From the NCBI GenBank assembly GCA_034231615.1, contig CM067299.1:19310498-19374497 (forward strand): a stretch of DNA of 64,000 nucleotides. Direction: 5' to 3'. The DNA is from Meghimatium bilineatum (Eukaryota > Mollusca > Gastropoda > Stylommatophora > Philomycidae). This document shows positions 23,699 through 35,555 of the stretch, in pieces (the first letter of the stretch is position 1; every line of letters begins with the position of its first letter). The notes beneath the pieces were generated by a model. The model did not search any database, was not told the DNA's origin, and saw only the letters and a program-made list of their open reading frames with translations. The translations under genes were made by a program, and so were the position numbers.

Positions 23699-24214
23699 GT
23701 TTAGTTATTTACTTAGTTTTTTTAGAAGACATGAACTGAAAGGTGAAACAGCCAAACTAGATGCAAATAAAAAGATGAAAAATTCTTGTATAATCATTGA
23801 AACAACCAGCTTATTTTTGAAATAGATGAACAATAGATAGACATTGCATTATTTGAGCAAAGGAATTGTAATTTTCATCTTCTGCTATTAATAACTATAA
23901 ACCACAAGTCGGTTAGCAGAAACATAACTGTGGGCTAGATTGTCACTCTGTGAACAGCACAGCTGGAAAAGTAGTTGTTGTTTGGCCCATTTGTTTTGTG
24001 GCCTCAATCTTTAATGACATTTTGACCACTTACCGTTTCCGGCTTTTGACGTATCTTGTAATACTTGACTAAAAGCTGGTTTTCAGGAGACTTCTTGCAG
24101 ATTTGTTTTCTTTTGAAGAATACATAGAACATACTACAATATCAATAGATTTCTGTCTGCTTTGCCTTCTTGGTGTAACTGGAAGTTCCAGTCTTTTAAT
24201 AACTATTGAGACAT
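23699..24214. other. No gene seen
   Basis: AT-rich; possibly an old SINE-like stretch near 23900-24010, not assignable. Confidence 0.35.
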
Positions 24215-25700
24215 TTCTCTAATTCCTGACGCAAGGGAGACATTTACTGGAATTATTCTGAATCACCTTAATCTCAACTTAGTATCATCTGAAAGCCAGG
24301 GTGGTTTCAGGAAAGAGTGTGGAATCACCAATATTTTTACTGAATTACAATTTCAGGCACATATGCCAAGAACAACATTGTGACCTGTACACAGCCTTCA
24401 CAAGCATAACAAAGTAATTTGAAAGCGCAAGAACAGAGGGTTTGTGGAAGTTTATGGCAAAATTTAGCTTCCCTCAGAAATTAATCACAATGGTGTCGCA
24501 ATTGAATTATATAGTCTACGCTAGGGTTCTAGATGATGGTGAGTTATCTGCAGCCTTTCCTTATCAAATGGAGTTATGCAGAATGGGTATTATCACCTAC
24601 CCTGTTCAGTATGTTCTCTGGATGATGTATTCAGCAATTTGGAGACTGGAATCAATATCAGATATCTCATTGATAGAAAACTGTTCAATCTTCAGCACCT
24701 TTGAGAAAAAACCAATGTCACATCGCACATCATCAGAGATCTCCTATTTGCTAATGATTGTGCTCTAAATGCTAACACTGAGTCTGATCTACAAACCAGT
24801 AAAGACAGATTCTTTAAAGTCTGTACCAACATTGTACTTATTATCAACATGGAAAAAAATTATATTCACGTCAGCACCTGGAAAATCTACAATGAACTTT
24901 GCGTGAAGTTAAGTACTGTAGCACTTAAGTGGTTAATAGATGTGCGTACCCATGTAATCGTAGCGCACTGTCACACAATTCCATAGTTGATGTTGAAGTC
25001 TATACCAGGATCTTTAAGGCAAGTTGCACTTTCAACAGACTATATGCAAATGTGTGACATAGAAATAACACTAGCCTAAAGACTAAACTAAAGGAGTACA
25101 TAACAGTGGTACTTCCAGTACTATTATATACTGGTGAAACATGGACAATAAATAGGTGTTGCTTGAGAAAGATCAATCAACTTTATATCACACACTTTGC
25201 CTCAAAAAGGTGATAAACATCAGACTTTGGATGCTACTTTCCTTGGCAAAGCTTATATCCCCATCATTGATACTATTCTGATAAAGTTATAGATTCATTG
25301 GGAAATTCATATAGTGTGTATACAGGACAGGACATATTCCAGATTGAGCCGAACATGATCTGTGCATGCCTGATAAAGGCATCCAAAAACAGCTGATATA
25401 CGGTGAGCGACTTAAAGAAAAATGACTGGCCCACAGAAGAAGCACTTCAAGGACTCTGTCAAAGTGTCTTTTAAGAGCTTCAACATCAATGCCACAACCT
25501 GGAAGTCTGTCATTCAGAATCGCCCAGCATGACACACCAACACCAGCAAACATGCCTGCATCACTGAAAAGCATAAAATCTCAAAAGGCACAGAGAAAAT
25601 GTTCTGCCTGACGTTCAATCCTGATCATACTATCCCAAATGTGGCAGGTGGATTCTATGCCAATATTTGACTTTTCACACATCTCCACACACACACCAGA
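24215..25700 (+). mobile_element. LINE with C-terminal C2H2 zinc finger, decayed
   Basis: In sequence order: LVSSESQGGFRKECGITNIF (RT finger motif ESQ-GFRK-RGT), DLLFANDCALNANTESD (palm; the YADD-type site is FAND here), and an eroded thumb. Near 25440 come the HFKDSVKVSFKSFNINATTW segment and KHACITEKHK. The end is CLTFNPDHTIPNVAGGFYAN followed by LFTHLHTH. That order (KRFKDTLK...NPP..C..C.R.F.A.IGL..HLRTH) is the end of a LINE lineage frequent in molluscs that carries a zinc finger. Many frameshifts and stops. Confidence 0.85.
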
Positions 25701-26085
25701 AAGATGCAACATGTTGCAAACTTATCACCTACGATGTATGGCTACTACGTATGCCAAATCACCATCTATGAAAAATCTACTCTTGGTAAGATTCTGAAGG
25801 ATATGAGTTTTCAAGGTGTGAAAAAGAACTGCTACAAGGATTCGTTAAAGAACAAGCTGAAAGATTTTGCCATAAACTACAATCTACAGAAAGATGCTGC
25901 ATGAAACTGAGCTACAATGCAATTTAAAAAAAAAACATCATCTTGTGAAAAAATACTAAAAGCAGTAGCTCAACTGCGGAGACTAACTAGAAAGGCAAAG
26001 GCTGATCGAAAACCATCAAAAATTATTACCAGTATATCATCCCCAACCAGTCTAAAGACCTTTGGAGCCAGAATAATATTTATCA
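25701..26085 (+). mobile_element. C-terminal fragment of a second zinc-finger LINE
   Basis: Reads GVKKNCYKDSLKNKLKDFAI, NYNLQKDAA, then LRRLTRKAKADRKPSK. This is the KRYKDSLK..LK.F.I....WE segment and basic tail seen in the element to its left and at 55916-56130. Confidence 0.75.
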
Positions 26086-26459
26086 ACCACTTTCAATTAT
26101 ATATAAAAAAGGACATATATATAAGTGAATTTTAAAAAGTGGATGTAATAAATGGTCATTACCCCTTGTGATCGACAAACAATAACATTACTTGATTACT
26201 ACTTTAATCAGCGTTACAAAAATAAATGCTTCAGCACAAATGATTGTCTAGTCTGCACAATTACAAAACTTTGAAATCACATACAAGTTTGTAGATCACT
26301 GAAACCACATACACATGTTTGTTATTTTGAATACAGCACTACAACATATTTAAAACATTTCGAATCCACTATACCAGTCAAGCTTATACGGTTTACTTAG
26401 AATCTATTAATACTATGTTGTTAGATATTCTCAGTTTGGTTATTTATACATGCTTAAGG
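26086..26459. other. No gene seen
   Basis: AT-rich spacer without recognisable content. Confidence 0.4.
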
Positions 26460-26985
26460 TTTACTGAGGAATGGACAAAAGTACCTTCAATGACATGATG
26501 AAAATAATAACATCTAAACAAATTACATACAAGTTAAAAATGAGAATTATAAAATGCTACATCTATTCTATATATTTGTATGAATCAGAAAAATGGACAT
26601 TAAATAAAAAATTAAGAGATAGAATTGATGCCTTTGAGATGTGGGTATATAGGAGAATAGGGATAACATCATGGAAAGAGAAGAAAACAAATAAATGTTG
26701 CTAAAAACACTTAATGTGAAGAAAGAATTATTAAGAGAAATAAAGATCAGGCAAATAAAATATTTTGGACACATTAAAAGACATGATCCCTTATTGAAGA
26801 CCTTACTTGAGGGTAAAGTCAAAGGGAAACGAGCAAGAGGTAGACAGAGATAAAAGGGGGAGAGTAACATCACACAATGGACAGGTTACAGTCTAGCAGA
26901 GTGCCCCACCAAAACAAGAGACAGGGTATGTTGGAGATCTGTTGCAGCCAACCTTCGTTGCGGAGACGGCACTTGATGATGAAGG
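26460..26985 (+). mobile_element. RTE-like LINE C-terminal fragment
   Basis: ITYKLKMRIIKCYIYSIYLY, ESEKWTLNKKLRDRIDAFEM and WVYRRIGITSWKEKKTNK, then after a frameshift YFGHIKRHDPLLKTLLEG and KGKRARGRQR. It ends cacttgatgatgaagg. Confidence 0.85.
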
Positions 26986-27149
26986 TTTACTGAATTGGTT
27001 AGTTTGTCAATTGTAAAATTTGTCTTGGTAATCTTGCACATCCTTTTCAAGTGCCATAATGCCTATTGACAGTACTACTCATAGCATATAACTCTATATG
27101 TTCAACTGATAATCCCTGGAAAATTTCACTTTGTAAACTAGATGTTGCG

Positions 27150-27220
27150 TACCAGATTCAAACCACAATCTCTTGAGTATAAAGCAAATAGCATAACCAC
27201 TATGCCAGGGAGATCTATTT
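27150..27220 (-). mobile_element. tRNA-like SINE head or tRNA pseudogene
   Basis: The minus strand reads ccctggcatagtggttatgc (A box region), then about 30 nt and gtggtttgaatctgg (B box). No clean cloverleaf, so I call it tRNA-derived repeat, not a functional tRNA. Confidence 0.55.
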
Positions 27221-27640
27221 TTCAGTCATGCACAGTGATGTAACTCTTACACATTGCTGCAACATTGTTATTGTTTGGTGATGGATGCCTCTACATCATT
27301 GGTGCAAGTGCTTTGTGCAGTTCTTCTATTCTACACAAAGAATAGGCCTGGAAGATGATGATAGACTATGATAAAAGTTTCATAGTGATTAGATTAAAAG
27401 CTTTCCTGCTATGATAAATCAAATACCTATCCAGTGTAGTCATACACCCTGTCATTAATCTGGGCTGATCCAACTGTTCATTGGTCACTTTGCATATACC
27501 TTGTGTCGCCAGCCCATGAAAATCACATAAAAAGTCAAATAGCATCACTTATCTAGGACGATCCAAGATCTGCACATTGGCTAATTCTAGAGAGGGACTT
27601 GGGTAAATACTATTTATGAAGTTTCTAATATGGAAGCTTC
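27221..27640. other. No gene seen
   Basis: No recognisable feature. Confidence 0.35.
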
Positions 27641-28200
27641 CAAATATTGCAAGAAAAGTTAGTCGACAGATCATCTTCACTGCACACTGATTTCATTAGC
27701 CCAGTGATCCTGCCACTGAAGGTCTCACCCCTGGTTGGCACTTTTTATAATAGCCTTCATTTTTATCATCATGTCTTGAATGTCCTCCATTCTATAAAAA
27801 GGAAAAAACAAGAAAAAGTCACACAGAGCAAGACTGGGTGAGTATGGAGGTTGTGGAAGCAATAGAATATTTTTGTTAGTTTTGTGAGGACCGTTTTACA
27901 TGCATGTATGTTTTCATCTCAACAAGTCAACAGATATCACCATATGCGATTTTAGAATTTACCGATCAGAAGCTTTACAACACTTGTTTAGTTCATTAAG
28001 AATATTTGTAAACACTGCTTCATCAGCACCTGCTTAATGTGGACACCTTTACTGATAACACATATAGGATGAGATTTGAAGAATTTAGTATTAAGTGTGG
28101 TAATAGTAAAACTGGACTAGATGTCTGCAGGGAGAAATGAGGAGAATGGTTAACCAGCGGCCTCAGGAAACATCAGCATGCATACCCTTTGTCATATATT
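27640..28200 (-). mobile_element. Possible mariner-like remnant next to a second gag-like fossil
   Basis: Near 27890-27810 the minus strand has a FHNLHTHPVLLCV-like stretch in the place of the mariner PPYSPDLAPCD motif, followed by a weak tail. 28020-28200 resembles 15530-15780 and may be an old Gypsy-type LTR fragment. Both calls are weak. Confidence 0.3.
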
Positions 28201-28239
28201 GGGGTGAGAGTGAGCACTTATGGGTTTGCCTGGTATGCA

Positions 28240-28415
28240 ATATTGACTCATCATAAACATAACCACTAAAACATGATATCGACTCATCATAAACATGACC
28301 ACTAAAACATGATATCAGCTTATCATAAACTTAACCACTAAAACATGATATCAGCTTATCATAAACATAACCACTAAAACATGATATCAGCTTATCATAA
28401 ACATAACCACACAAA
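28240..28415. repeat. 36 bp tandem repeat, ~5 units
   Basis: Units of cataaacataaccactaaaa + catgatatcagcttat. The first two have gactcatc in place of gcttatc. Confidence 0.88.
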
Positions 28416-28869
28416 AAATGGGGATATCTCTATAAAATATTAATCTCAATTTACTACTATGACAATAAGAAAAGTTAATGCAATTTTTAAAAACCCAGAA
28501 ATAAAAACAAAGAAAATCTGTCACAAATATCAGGACATCAGATTCATTTCTAAGGTAAGTACAACACAGCACTATCATATGCAACAAATAATGAGTAAAT
28601 GTTAACTATACATTAGGCATGGTAGATGAAAAAATATTCATTAGGAAAAACTGCCTTTAAATAACAAAATAACTGTGTAAACTTGAAATGCTTGCTGCTG
28701 GTTACAACAAATTATTTCTTTGTTTACAAATATTTCTTCTAATGTGCTAGATAAGCTTTGCAAACACAAAGAATACAATTGCATGTATAATGTATAATAC
28801 TATGGTATAAAAGTGGAGAACACAATATATTATTCAGATCTTAAAGAAAGTTGCAATTAATTTTTAATC
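28416..28869. other. No gene seen
   Basis: AT-rich, no recognisable coding sequence. Confidence 0.4.
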
Positions 28870-29400
28870 TCATGTCACTAGGACAATGTCTATATCACAT
28901 CACTAGGACAATCTATCTCATGTTACTAGGACAATCTCGATATCAATTCACTAGGACAGTCTATCACATATATTACTAGGACAAAGTTCATGTCATGTCA
29001 GTATAGCAGTCTATATCACTTCACTAGGACAGTCTATATCACTTCACTAGAACAATCTATATCACTTCACTAGAACAATCTATATCACTTCACTAGGACA
29101 GTCTATATCACTTCACTAGAACAATCTATATCACTTCACTAGAACAATCTATATCACTTCACTAGAACAATCTATATCACTTCACTAGAACAATCTATAT
29201 CACTTCACTAGAACAATCTATATCACTTCACTAGGACAGTCTATATCACTTCACTAGAACAATCTATATCACTTCACTAGGACAGTCTATATCACTTCAC
29301 TAGAACAATCTATATCACTTCACTAGAACAATCTATATCACACCACAAGCGCAAAGTTCATGTCATGGCACTAGAACAGTCTATATCACTTCACTATAGT
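28870..29400. repeat. 23 bp minisatellite, ~23 units
   Basis: Core unit ctatatcacttcactagaac + aat, with gg/aa (aggacagt versus agaacaat) variants. The left end is more diverged, which is typical of central expansion. A related unit reappears at 30098-30135, on the far side of a LINE fragment. Confidence 0.92.
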
Positions 29401-29414
29401 GATTCACTATCTGT

Positions 29415-30097
29415 GTGTGTCTTCAGTGGATGGCAGAGGCCGAAGAAACACTGCAAAGAGTATGTGAATTGGAAGAAATAGGAAAAGGCAGTGAAAGGGT
29501 GGAGGTAGATACTGAGAAGAAATCACTGACTAAAGTAATAATACAACTAGATAAAGTGTGTCGAAAATGGATGGGTGCCAGGGCCCAGGTTACAGTGCAT
29601 GAACTCACCCAGCTACACTCGAAACCACAAGACATAATTATATATACAGATGGCTCCGTTAACAGAAATACAAATAAAAGCGGTTGGGGTTTTGTTGCCT
29701 ACAGGCGTGAAGTTAGTTGAGAAATCTTCAGCATATTCCACTGTTACATCGAGCATGAGGATGGAGATAGAGGGAGTTACAGCAGCTCTTAATTGGTTGA
29801 TAACTGATACATCAACACACTCGGTAATACTCACAGACTCTCAAAGCATGCTGCACAAGATAGAAAAGTTCATGCTGAGAAAAGAATGGTGGGACTTATT
29901 GAACAACTCAATTGTCCAGAACATTACATGGATATACTACCCTGGTCACACTGTAGTCAGAGGAAACAAGAGAGCTGACTTATTCGCAAGCAATGCGGCG
30001 ATAGACGGCACAATGCTGAGAAGAGATAAAGCAGACTTAATGAAGGCAGTAATAAATTCATTTCAAGATGAAGATGATGTCAATGAATCAAGAGAAG
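29415..30097 (+). mobile_element. LINE RNase H domain fragment (I-clade-like)
   Basis: Before the domain: VCRKWMGARAQVTVHELTQL. RNase H motifs in order: IIIYTDGSVNRNTNKSGWGF (first Asp), then after one frameshift SSMRMEIEGVTAALNWLITD (catalytic Glu), SVILTDSQSMLHKIEKF (second Asp) and WIYYPGHTVVRGNKRADLFA (His and last Asp). RT and 3' end are absent. RNase H is found in I-group LINEs, probably the same family as 62465-63075. Confidence 0.88.
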
Positions 30098-30169
30098 AAT
30101 ATCACCTCACTAGGACAGTCACATCACAGTCCATATCTAAAATTTTTCATATTTGACATTTGTTCTCAA

Positions 30170-30320
30170 ACTCCCACCAGATTTCTCTTATAGCAAGACA
30201 ATGGCCCTACTAGATTTCCAGCAGGACATAATGAATGAAAAATGTGCTGTCACTGTTTAATTTGCGCAAATGGTCATACACATCCAACTTTGGCTTTAAA
30301 AAGTCCATATCAATTCTCTA
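30170..30320 (-). repeat. Dispersed GAA-tailed repeat, subfamily B (partial)
   Basis: tctcaaactcccaccagatt, ggccctactagatttccagc, then atttgcgcaaatggtcatac. Confidence 0.7.
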
Positions 30321-30530
30321 ATAATATAGAGCTACCTGTGTCAGAAACTTTAAGCATATATAATTATCTTGGTACTTTTAAACTGATTGTTCTATAAAGT
30401 GCAGAAGTGTTCCAAAGCAATCTCCATACAAAATATAGGTAGAGCGATCACACACAATGTAAAATATGTCCTTGTATATCACACTGTCAACAGTTATGTT
30501 CCATTTCAGAACACCAATATATTTCCATGG

Positions 30531-31034
30531 ATTTAGTACTGATATCTTTACTCAACCTGAACCCAGATTTAGTACTGATATCTTTACTCAACCTGAACCC
30601 AGATTTAGTACTGATATCTTTACTCAACCCTAATCCAGATTTAGTACTGATATCTTTACTCAACCTGAACCCAGATTTAGTACTGATATCTTTACTCAAC
30701 CCTAATCCAGATTTAGTACTGATATCTTTACTCAACCCTAATCCAGATTTAGTACTGATATCTTTACTCAACCTGAACCCAGATTTAGTACTGATATCTT
30801 TACTCAACCTGAACCCAGATTTAGTACTGATATCTTTACTCAACCTGAACCCAGATTTAGTACTGATATCTTTACTCAACCCTAATCCAGATTTAGTACT
30901 GATATCTTTACTCAACCTGAACCCAGATTTAGTACTGATATCTTTACTCAACCTGAACCCAGATTTAGTACTGATATCTTTACTCAACCTGAACCCAGAT
31001 TTAGTACTGATATCTTTACTCAACCCTAGTGCAG
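30531..31034. repeat. 36 bp minisatellite, exactly 14 units, open on both strands
   Basis: Each unit is atttagtactgatatcttta + ctcaac + a variant end, either ctgaacccag (L) or cctaatccag (P). Unit order is [14 protein letters not shown](degraded). The 36 bp period keeps 190-codon frames open on both strands (plus: DLVLISLLNLNP; minus: GFRLSKDISTKS). I regard these as arithmetic by-products, not genes. Confidence 0.94.
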
Positions 31035-31094
31035 ATTCACAGAATCTTATAGTCATTAACTCCTTTGACCAACAATATATGAATAGAATGATTT

Positions 31095-31379
31095 CTATAT
31101 TCTGTTAATGGCAGCTCCATTTGTCACATTAATCTCTATTTCTAGCTGCATCACATGCCGTCTTCTTGATTCTTGAAAGGAATCAAGATTTAATGTTATT
31201 TGTCCATAATCAATACCCACAAGAAAATTCAAATGTTGCTGTTGTTTCATGACATTCACAGACAGTTCACAGTTGTAAGATGTACACTGATTTGTTGTAA
31301 ATTTATGAAAAAAAACACACTTTTTCATCAATATCTTTTGGCATTTCCTCTGATAAATTTTAGTCATTTTTTCAAGCAT
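31095..31379 (-). other. Unrecognised 94-codon ORF
   Basis: The second half reads QQQHLNFLVGIDYGQITLNL, DSFQESRRRHVMQLEIEINV and TNGAA. It is more protein-like (mixed polar residues, no low complexity) than nearby ORFs. No splice sites or family identified. It could be a transposon fragment or a lone exon. Confidence 0.25.
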
Positions 31380-31407
31380 AATTTAACCCTCGTCATAGAA
31401 TATGCAC

Positions 31408-31515
31408 ATTGGTACACCATACTTTCACTTCCATTATGTCAAGATAAATCAGACAGGTGTTATTTGGTACACCATACTTTCACTTCCATTATGTCAAGAC
31501 CAATCAGAGAAGTGT
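31408..31515. repeat. 54 bp direct duplication
   Basis: ttggtacaccatactttcac, ttccattatgtcaaga, then atcaga.a.gtgttatt, twice in tandem with few differences. Confidence 0.85.
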
Positions 31516-31869
31516 TATTAACTTATCCTAGACTATTTTAAATTCCCAATTACTATCTGTACATAAATAAAATGTATTTAACCTGCACCACGCTATGAAC
31601 GACTATAGACGAAAGACAAGGTATTTTCAGTAGCTGTCTGCGATGCACCTCTTTGAACAAGAATATCGTGATTGTAAACAAACGTCATTTATCCAGTTAA
31701 CACGAAATGAAAGTAGACACAATTAACTTCTGTTTCCACTAGTGTTCAAATAAATAAGACAAAATATAGATAAATTGTGACTATTATTAGCAGATGATGT
31801 AATCTGTCAAAATCATTACAAACCAAACAGCAGTCATTTTTGAGGAACATTGTTAAAAATTCTGATTTC

Positions 31870-32175
31870 TATTTGCATAGCCAATTAGTTAGCCTGATGT
31901 GTTTTGCTTGTTTTCAAAGACAATATTATATGAGCACGTATTTGGTTATAAAATAACACTGGAGTAGAATAGGTCTAGTTAACGGCATTTCATCCTGTAT
32001 TGAACATATCAAAGTTTTTATGGAAACACTAGGCTTAGATGACACTGTGAGTTAGATTGTTGTTTCGTTTGTTTTTACAGACATTGTATGAACACTCTCC
32101 TAGTTATGACCTAACATAAGAAATAAAATAGGTATAATTAGCAGCATTTTATCCTGGATTGAATATATCGGACAA
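31870..32175. repeat. Two diverged tandem copies of a ~155 bp repeat (third copy at 47560-47690)
   Basis: Shared words: ttttcaaagacaatatt / tttacagacattgtatgaa, then ataggt.tagtta.cggcat / agcagcattttatcctg, and ttgaacatatc / ttgaatatatc. Confidence 0.6.
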
Positions 32176-33124
32176 GAAAAGGTGTCATGTTTTTCTGGTT
32201 TAAACCAAAAAATCTGTAACCATATTCTCACATAACATATTAACCAACAAAACTTACATCACTACATTTAGTAAACATTTCTTTATTTCCTAAAAGAAAT
32301 TATAAACAAATCTCAAAACACATAAAAGTTACTGTTTTCTAAATACCCTCCATAAATAATAAGCAATAAAAAAAAATAATGCAGCAGCAGGTGATTAAAA
32401 AATTACTTACCATGTTTACTTGATCTGGGGCCAACTTTTTTTTGGAAAAATTTCAATGGCCAAAGAGGGAGTTGGGTGTGGTGCGTGTGTGTGGTGTGGT
32501 GCGTGTGTCGGTTTATGAAAGGGTGAGCTTATTATCCTATAGTCAGCAATTTGTATACTGTTAATTTTGACCTCCTACAACAGCTGACTGTGTTATTCTG
32601 ACGCCACATATGAAGTGCTAACTTACGGGTATATTACTGCTTCAGCACAGATAGATATAATAAACTGTGTTTGTAATAAACTGCCATTGTTTATGAAAGA
32701 ACCAATGTAAGAAATAGCATTATACCATAAACTTGAACATGAATAATGAAATAGTTCAATGTAAAAGAAAGATATCTGCTTATGATTTATTATTAATAGT
32801 GAGGCTGAAGATTATAGCAATCACGTGTATGAGGACAATGTTCAAACAGAAGAAGAGTTTCATGCATTGTTTGGAGACTCAGATGAATCGGACTTTGAGC
32901 TACTTTCTGGTTTTTCACTCGCAAAATCGGGGGTGGGGGGGGGGGGGTGTGTGTGTGTGTGTGTGTGTGTGGTTGTTTGTGTGTGTTTGTTAGGTTTGCG
33001 ATTGAGTGGTCTATAGAACAAGTATATATGGTACACATTGTTAATGTAACGTGCCAACGGTTAATGTTCATTCCTCAACATTTATCAATATCATCTCTTT
33101 ATTCATTTCCTTATGGATATTCTT
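32176..33124. repeat. No clear gene; G-run and (GT)n microsatellite at 32928-32985
   Basis: 32470-32515 is GT-rich (gtggtgcgtgtgtg). 32928-32985 is a G-run followed by (GT)n. Just before it, the plus frame reads TEEEFHALFGDSDESDFELL, an acidic stretch reminiscent of piggyBac N-termini, but too short to call. Confidence 0.5.
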
Positions 33125-33295
33125 CTTCATCGTTCATTCTCTAACTCCTGCTGGATCTCTCTAGTAGCAGGACCATGATCTATTCTAGATTTCCAGCAGG
33201 ATGTAGTCCAGGGAATGGATATGCGTTGTGTCGGCATTTTATTTGCGCCAATGGCCAGACACATCAGTCTTCGGCGTGATTATGGATATTATAAC
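33125..33295 (-). repeat. Dispersed GAA-tailed repeat, subfamily B
   Basis: tattcttcttcatcgttcat tail, ctcctgctggatctctctag, ctagatttccagcaggatgt, then atttgcgccaatggccagac. Confidence 0.82.
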
Positions 33296-35224
33296 AATGA
33301 TTTATTATTCTTCCAGCACCTAAGTTTTAAGAGAATTCAACAGTAAATAGTGTGGTTATGTGTGAATAAGTTTGATAAGAATTGTAAAATTCACCAGTAC
33401 TCATGTATAGATAAAATATATTTATCTATCCATCTATCTATATGCTGTATCCCTTGTTTGCCTTGCGGCGTTAAGAGTAGAAGAGTTCTCTGAAAATGAC
33501 TTTTCTGTGTGCTTTTTGTAAGCTTGTTCCTGTGGCTGTATATATTTATTCTGGAATGAATTCCTAGACTTTTACACAAATGTTTACAATAAGTCAATTT
33601 ATTGTTGTTGTCTCATATGGTCGTCTGTGTTTTCTTCCAATTACAGACCAGTCTTTATACTTATTCAGGTTGTGTCACAGTTTGACTTGCTCTAGATAAG
33701 AGGTTCCCAATCTACAGGTTGAAGTCCCTTGGCAATTCTTTCCTTATGACAGTAGTTTCAATCCATATCAGCATCTGTTTTTTAACATATATCAAGAATG
33801 GCCCATTTGAGAACCATTGTTCTAAATTAAATTATTTACAAGTGTATTTAACTATCAGTGCTTACAGTTGTGTTCGCAAAGAGAATACAGAAATTATTAC
33901 CTATAGTTAACATTCACTTCTCCATTAGTTCAATTTGAACAATTGTTACCATTAAAAGTATAATAAATAATTCTGTAAGACATTGGTAACAAAATTAAAG
34001 TTATCATATTTTCCTAATGTAGCTACACTTAGGCACTGTACTAATCTGTACAAAGTTCTGCTCTTTTCAAACTTTCACAGCGTTTCCGATTTCTTAATAG
34101 AACATTATTTTAACCATTTCTACGCTCAATACAAATTACGCAATGTGTCCCCTGCATGCTGGATTGTTTTAAAAAAAATTTTTTTAAATGTGTAAAAATG
34201 CATAGAAAACTATTTTGAAAATGACTCATGTGTTCTTGTCCGACCAATTTATTCTTTCAATAAATTTCTATACCTATCTTATTTCTAATTAAATTTATCA
34301 AGTTATTTCATAACCAAACTAACATAAACCAAACTAACCAAAATAAAACAGATGTCACTAACCTTCAATCCAATCTTAACTAGATCTAAGAGCATTTCTC
34401 GACTCACTTCACAAACATGATGTTAATTCAATGCACAATCTCCATACCAAATTTTTTGATGTAATTTTATAACGAAATTAATGTGTTCCATAATTTCTAT
34501 GAAAATAGGCATCTAAAAGAAATTCTCAACAATTCCTAATTATTAGAAAAACAATCCACAAAAATTTAACTAAAAATGGCTTCATTTAAACTTGATTCAT
34601 GTTGCAGTAACAGGCTTAACTCGAACTCTTAAATTATCTTCTAGTTTCATTATTCTGATCTTTGACCTAGACTGGAAAGATTGAAAATAAGGCTAAATAA
34701 TCACAAGCAGTGATCTCACTATTTCTGGAAAAAAGCCAAATTTAAACTTTTTATCATAGTTACAAAATTTCTTAGTGACAGTTGCGATTCTGCTACCACA
34801 GCATTCGGGAGAGTACAACTGGAAGTATGTTTATATTTGCCCCAATGGCATAGAGAAGGTTAACAATTAAATCCTAACTGTAGTAGCACATGACAAATGG
34901 TTACAAGGGCAGCCTCACAAATGTAATAGCATGGATTAAAATCACAGTAAGGACTGGTTTTTTTCTTCTGCCGGAGATAAAAATGTTAATCCATCCCTTA
35001 CCTATTATGACAGCTAGGGCAAAAATAGCATTTATAATTGATGCATATCTTGTATAGGATACTGCTTTTTAACTATTGTTGAATTCCAAGGCCCCACTTA
35101 ATCATTTCACTAACCTTACTACAGCTAAGTGAAACAACCTAATCTACACAACATAGAAATCAAGTTCATTTAAGTCTGGAATATTTGATTGTCTCACTAG
35201 CCCCTTAACCAAACATTTTGGGCA
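33296..35224. other. No gene seen; region downstream of the ASH1L-like gene
   Basis: AT-rich, with no recognisable coding sequence or mobile element. The 3' end of the ASH1L-like transcript probably falls near 35200. Confidence 0.45.
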
Positions 35225-35230
35225 TTTATT
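35225..35230 (-). promoter_or_regulatory. Candidate polyadenylation signal AATAAA of the ASH1L-like gene
   Basis: AATAAA on the minus strand about 200 nt after the stop codon, the first such hexamer downstream in otherwise unremarkable sequence. The motif is common in AT-rich DNA, so a later signal may be used instead. Confidence 0.4.
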
Positions 35231-35426
35231 AATACATCCTCTCCCCATCTGTCAACTGGAAAACTTGCAGTGATGATGAAAGGAAATCCTAGCTAGTTGC
35301 TACACCTTTCATTAATAATTCTTGCATATGTAATATCATTGGTTATAGACCAATTATGACAATAGATGTGACTGGCAAATACTATCGTTGCAGTGAATTC
35401 ATGTGCAAAACTACTTGGTGAAGCTC

Positions 35427-35555
35427 TCACTTAGTCATCTTTTTACGCATTCTCTTGGCTTCATACAGGAGATAAGTCAAATCAACTTTCTGTTTCCCTG
35501 GGAGGTTGCTCAGAAGCTTTGTCAGTATCTTATCTAACTTCTGCTTTTTATCATT
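35427..35555 (-). CDS. ASH1L: ASH1L-like terminal exon with stop codon
   Basis: A 129 bp coding part with acceptor tttatttacag. It reads [35 protein letters not shown] and a basic end RMRKKMTK, then TGA at 35427-35429. Human ASH1L ends with the same module ([27 protein letters not shown], then a basic tail). This fixes the 3' end of the gene and its orientation. Confidence 0.96.
   Translation of the reverse strand, partial: NDKKQKLDKILTKLLSNLPGKQKVDLTYLLYEAKRMRKKMTK

Noticed and set aside
27150-27220. Functional tRNA gene
   Set aside because: A and B box words are present, but the stems do not form a proper cloverleaf. Similar heads elsewhere in the window belong to SINEs.
28870-29400. Possible CRISPR-like array
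   Set aside because: Units are back-to-back 23 bp tandem repeats with no unique spacers, and the DNA is eukaryotic.
30487-31108. 189- and 193-codon ORFs with repeated GFRLSKDISTKS / DLVLISLLNLNP
   Set aside because: By-product of the 36 bp array. Both strands are equally open and there is no start context or splice evidence.
32825-33016. Acidic ORF ending in a Gly/Val/Cys run
   Set aside because: The second half is the G-run and (GT)n microsatellite. The first half is too short to assign to piggyBac.
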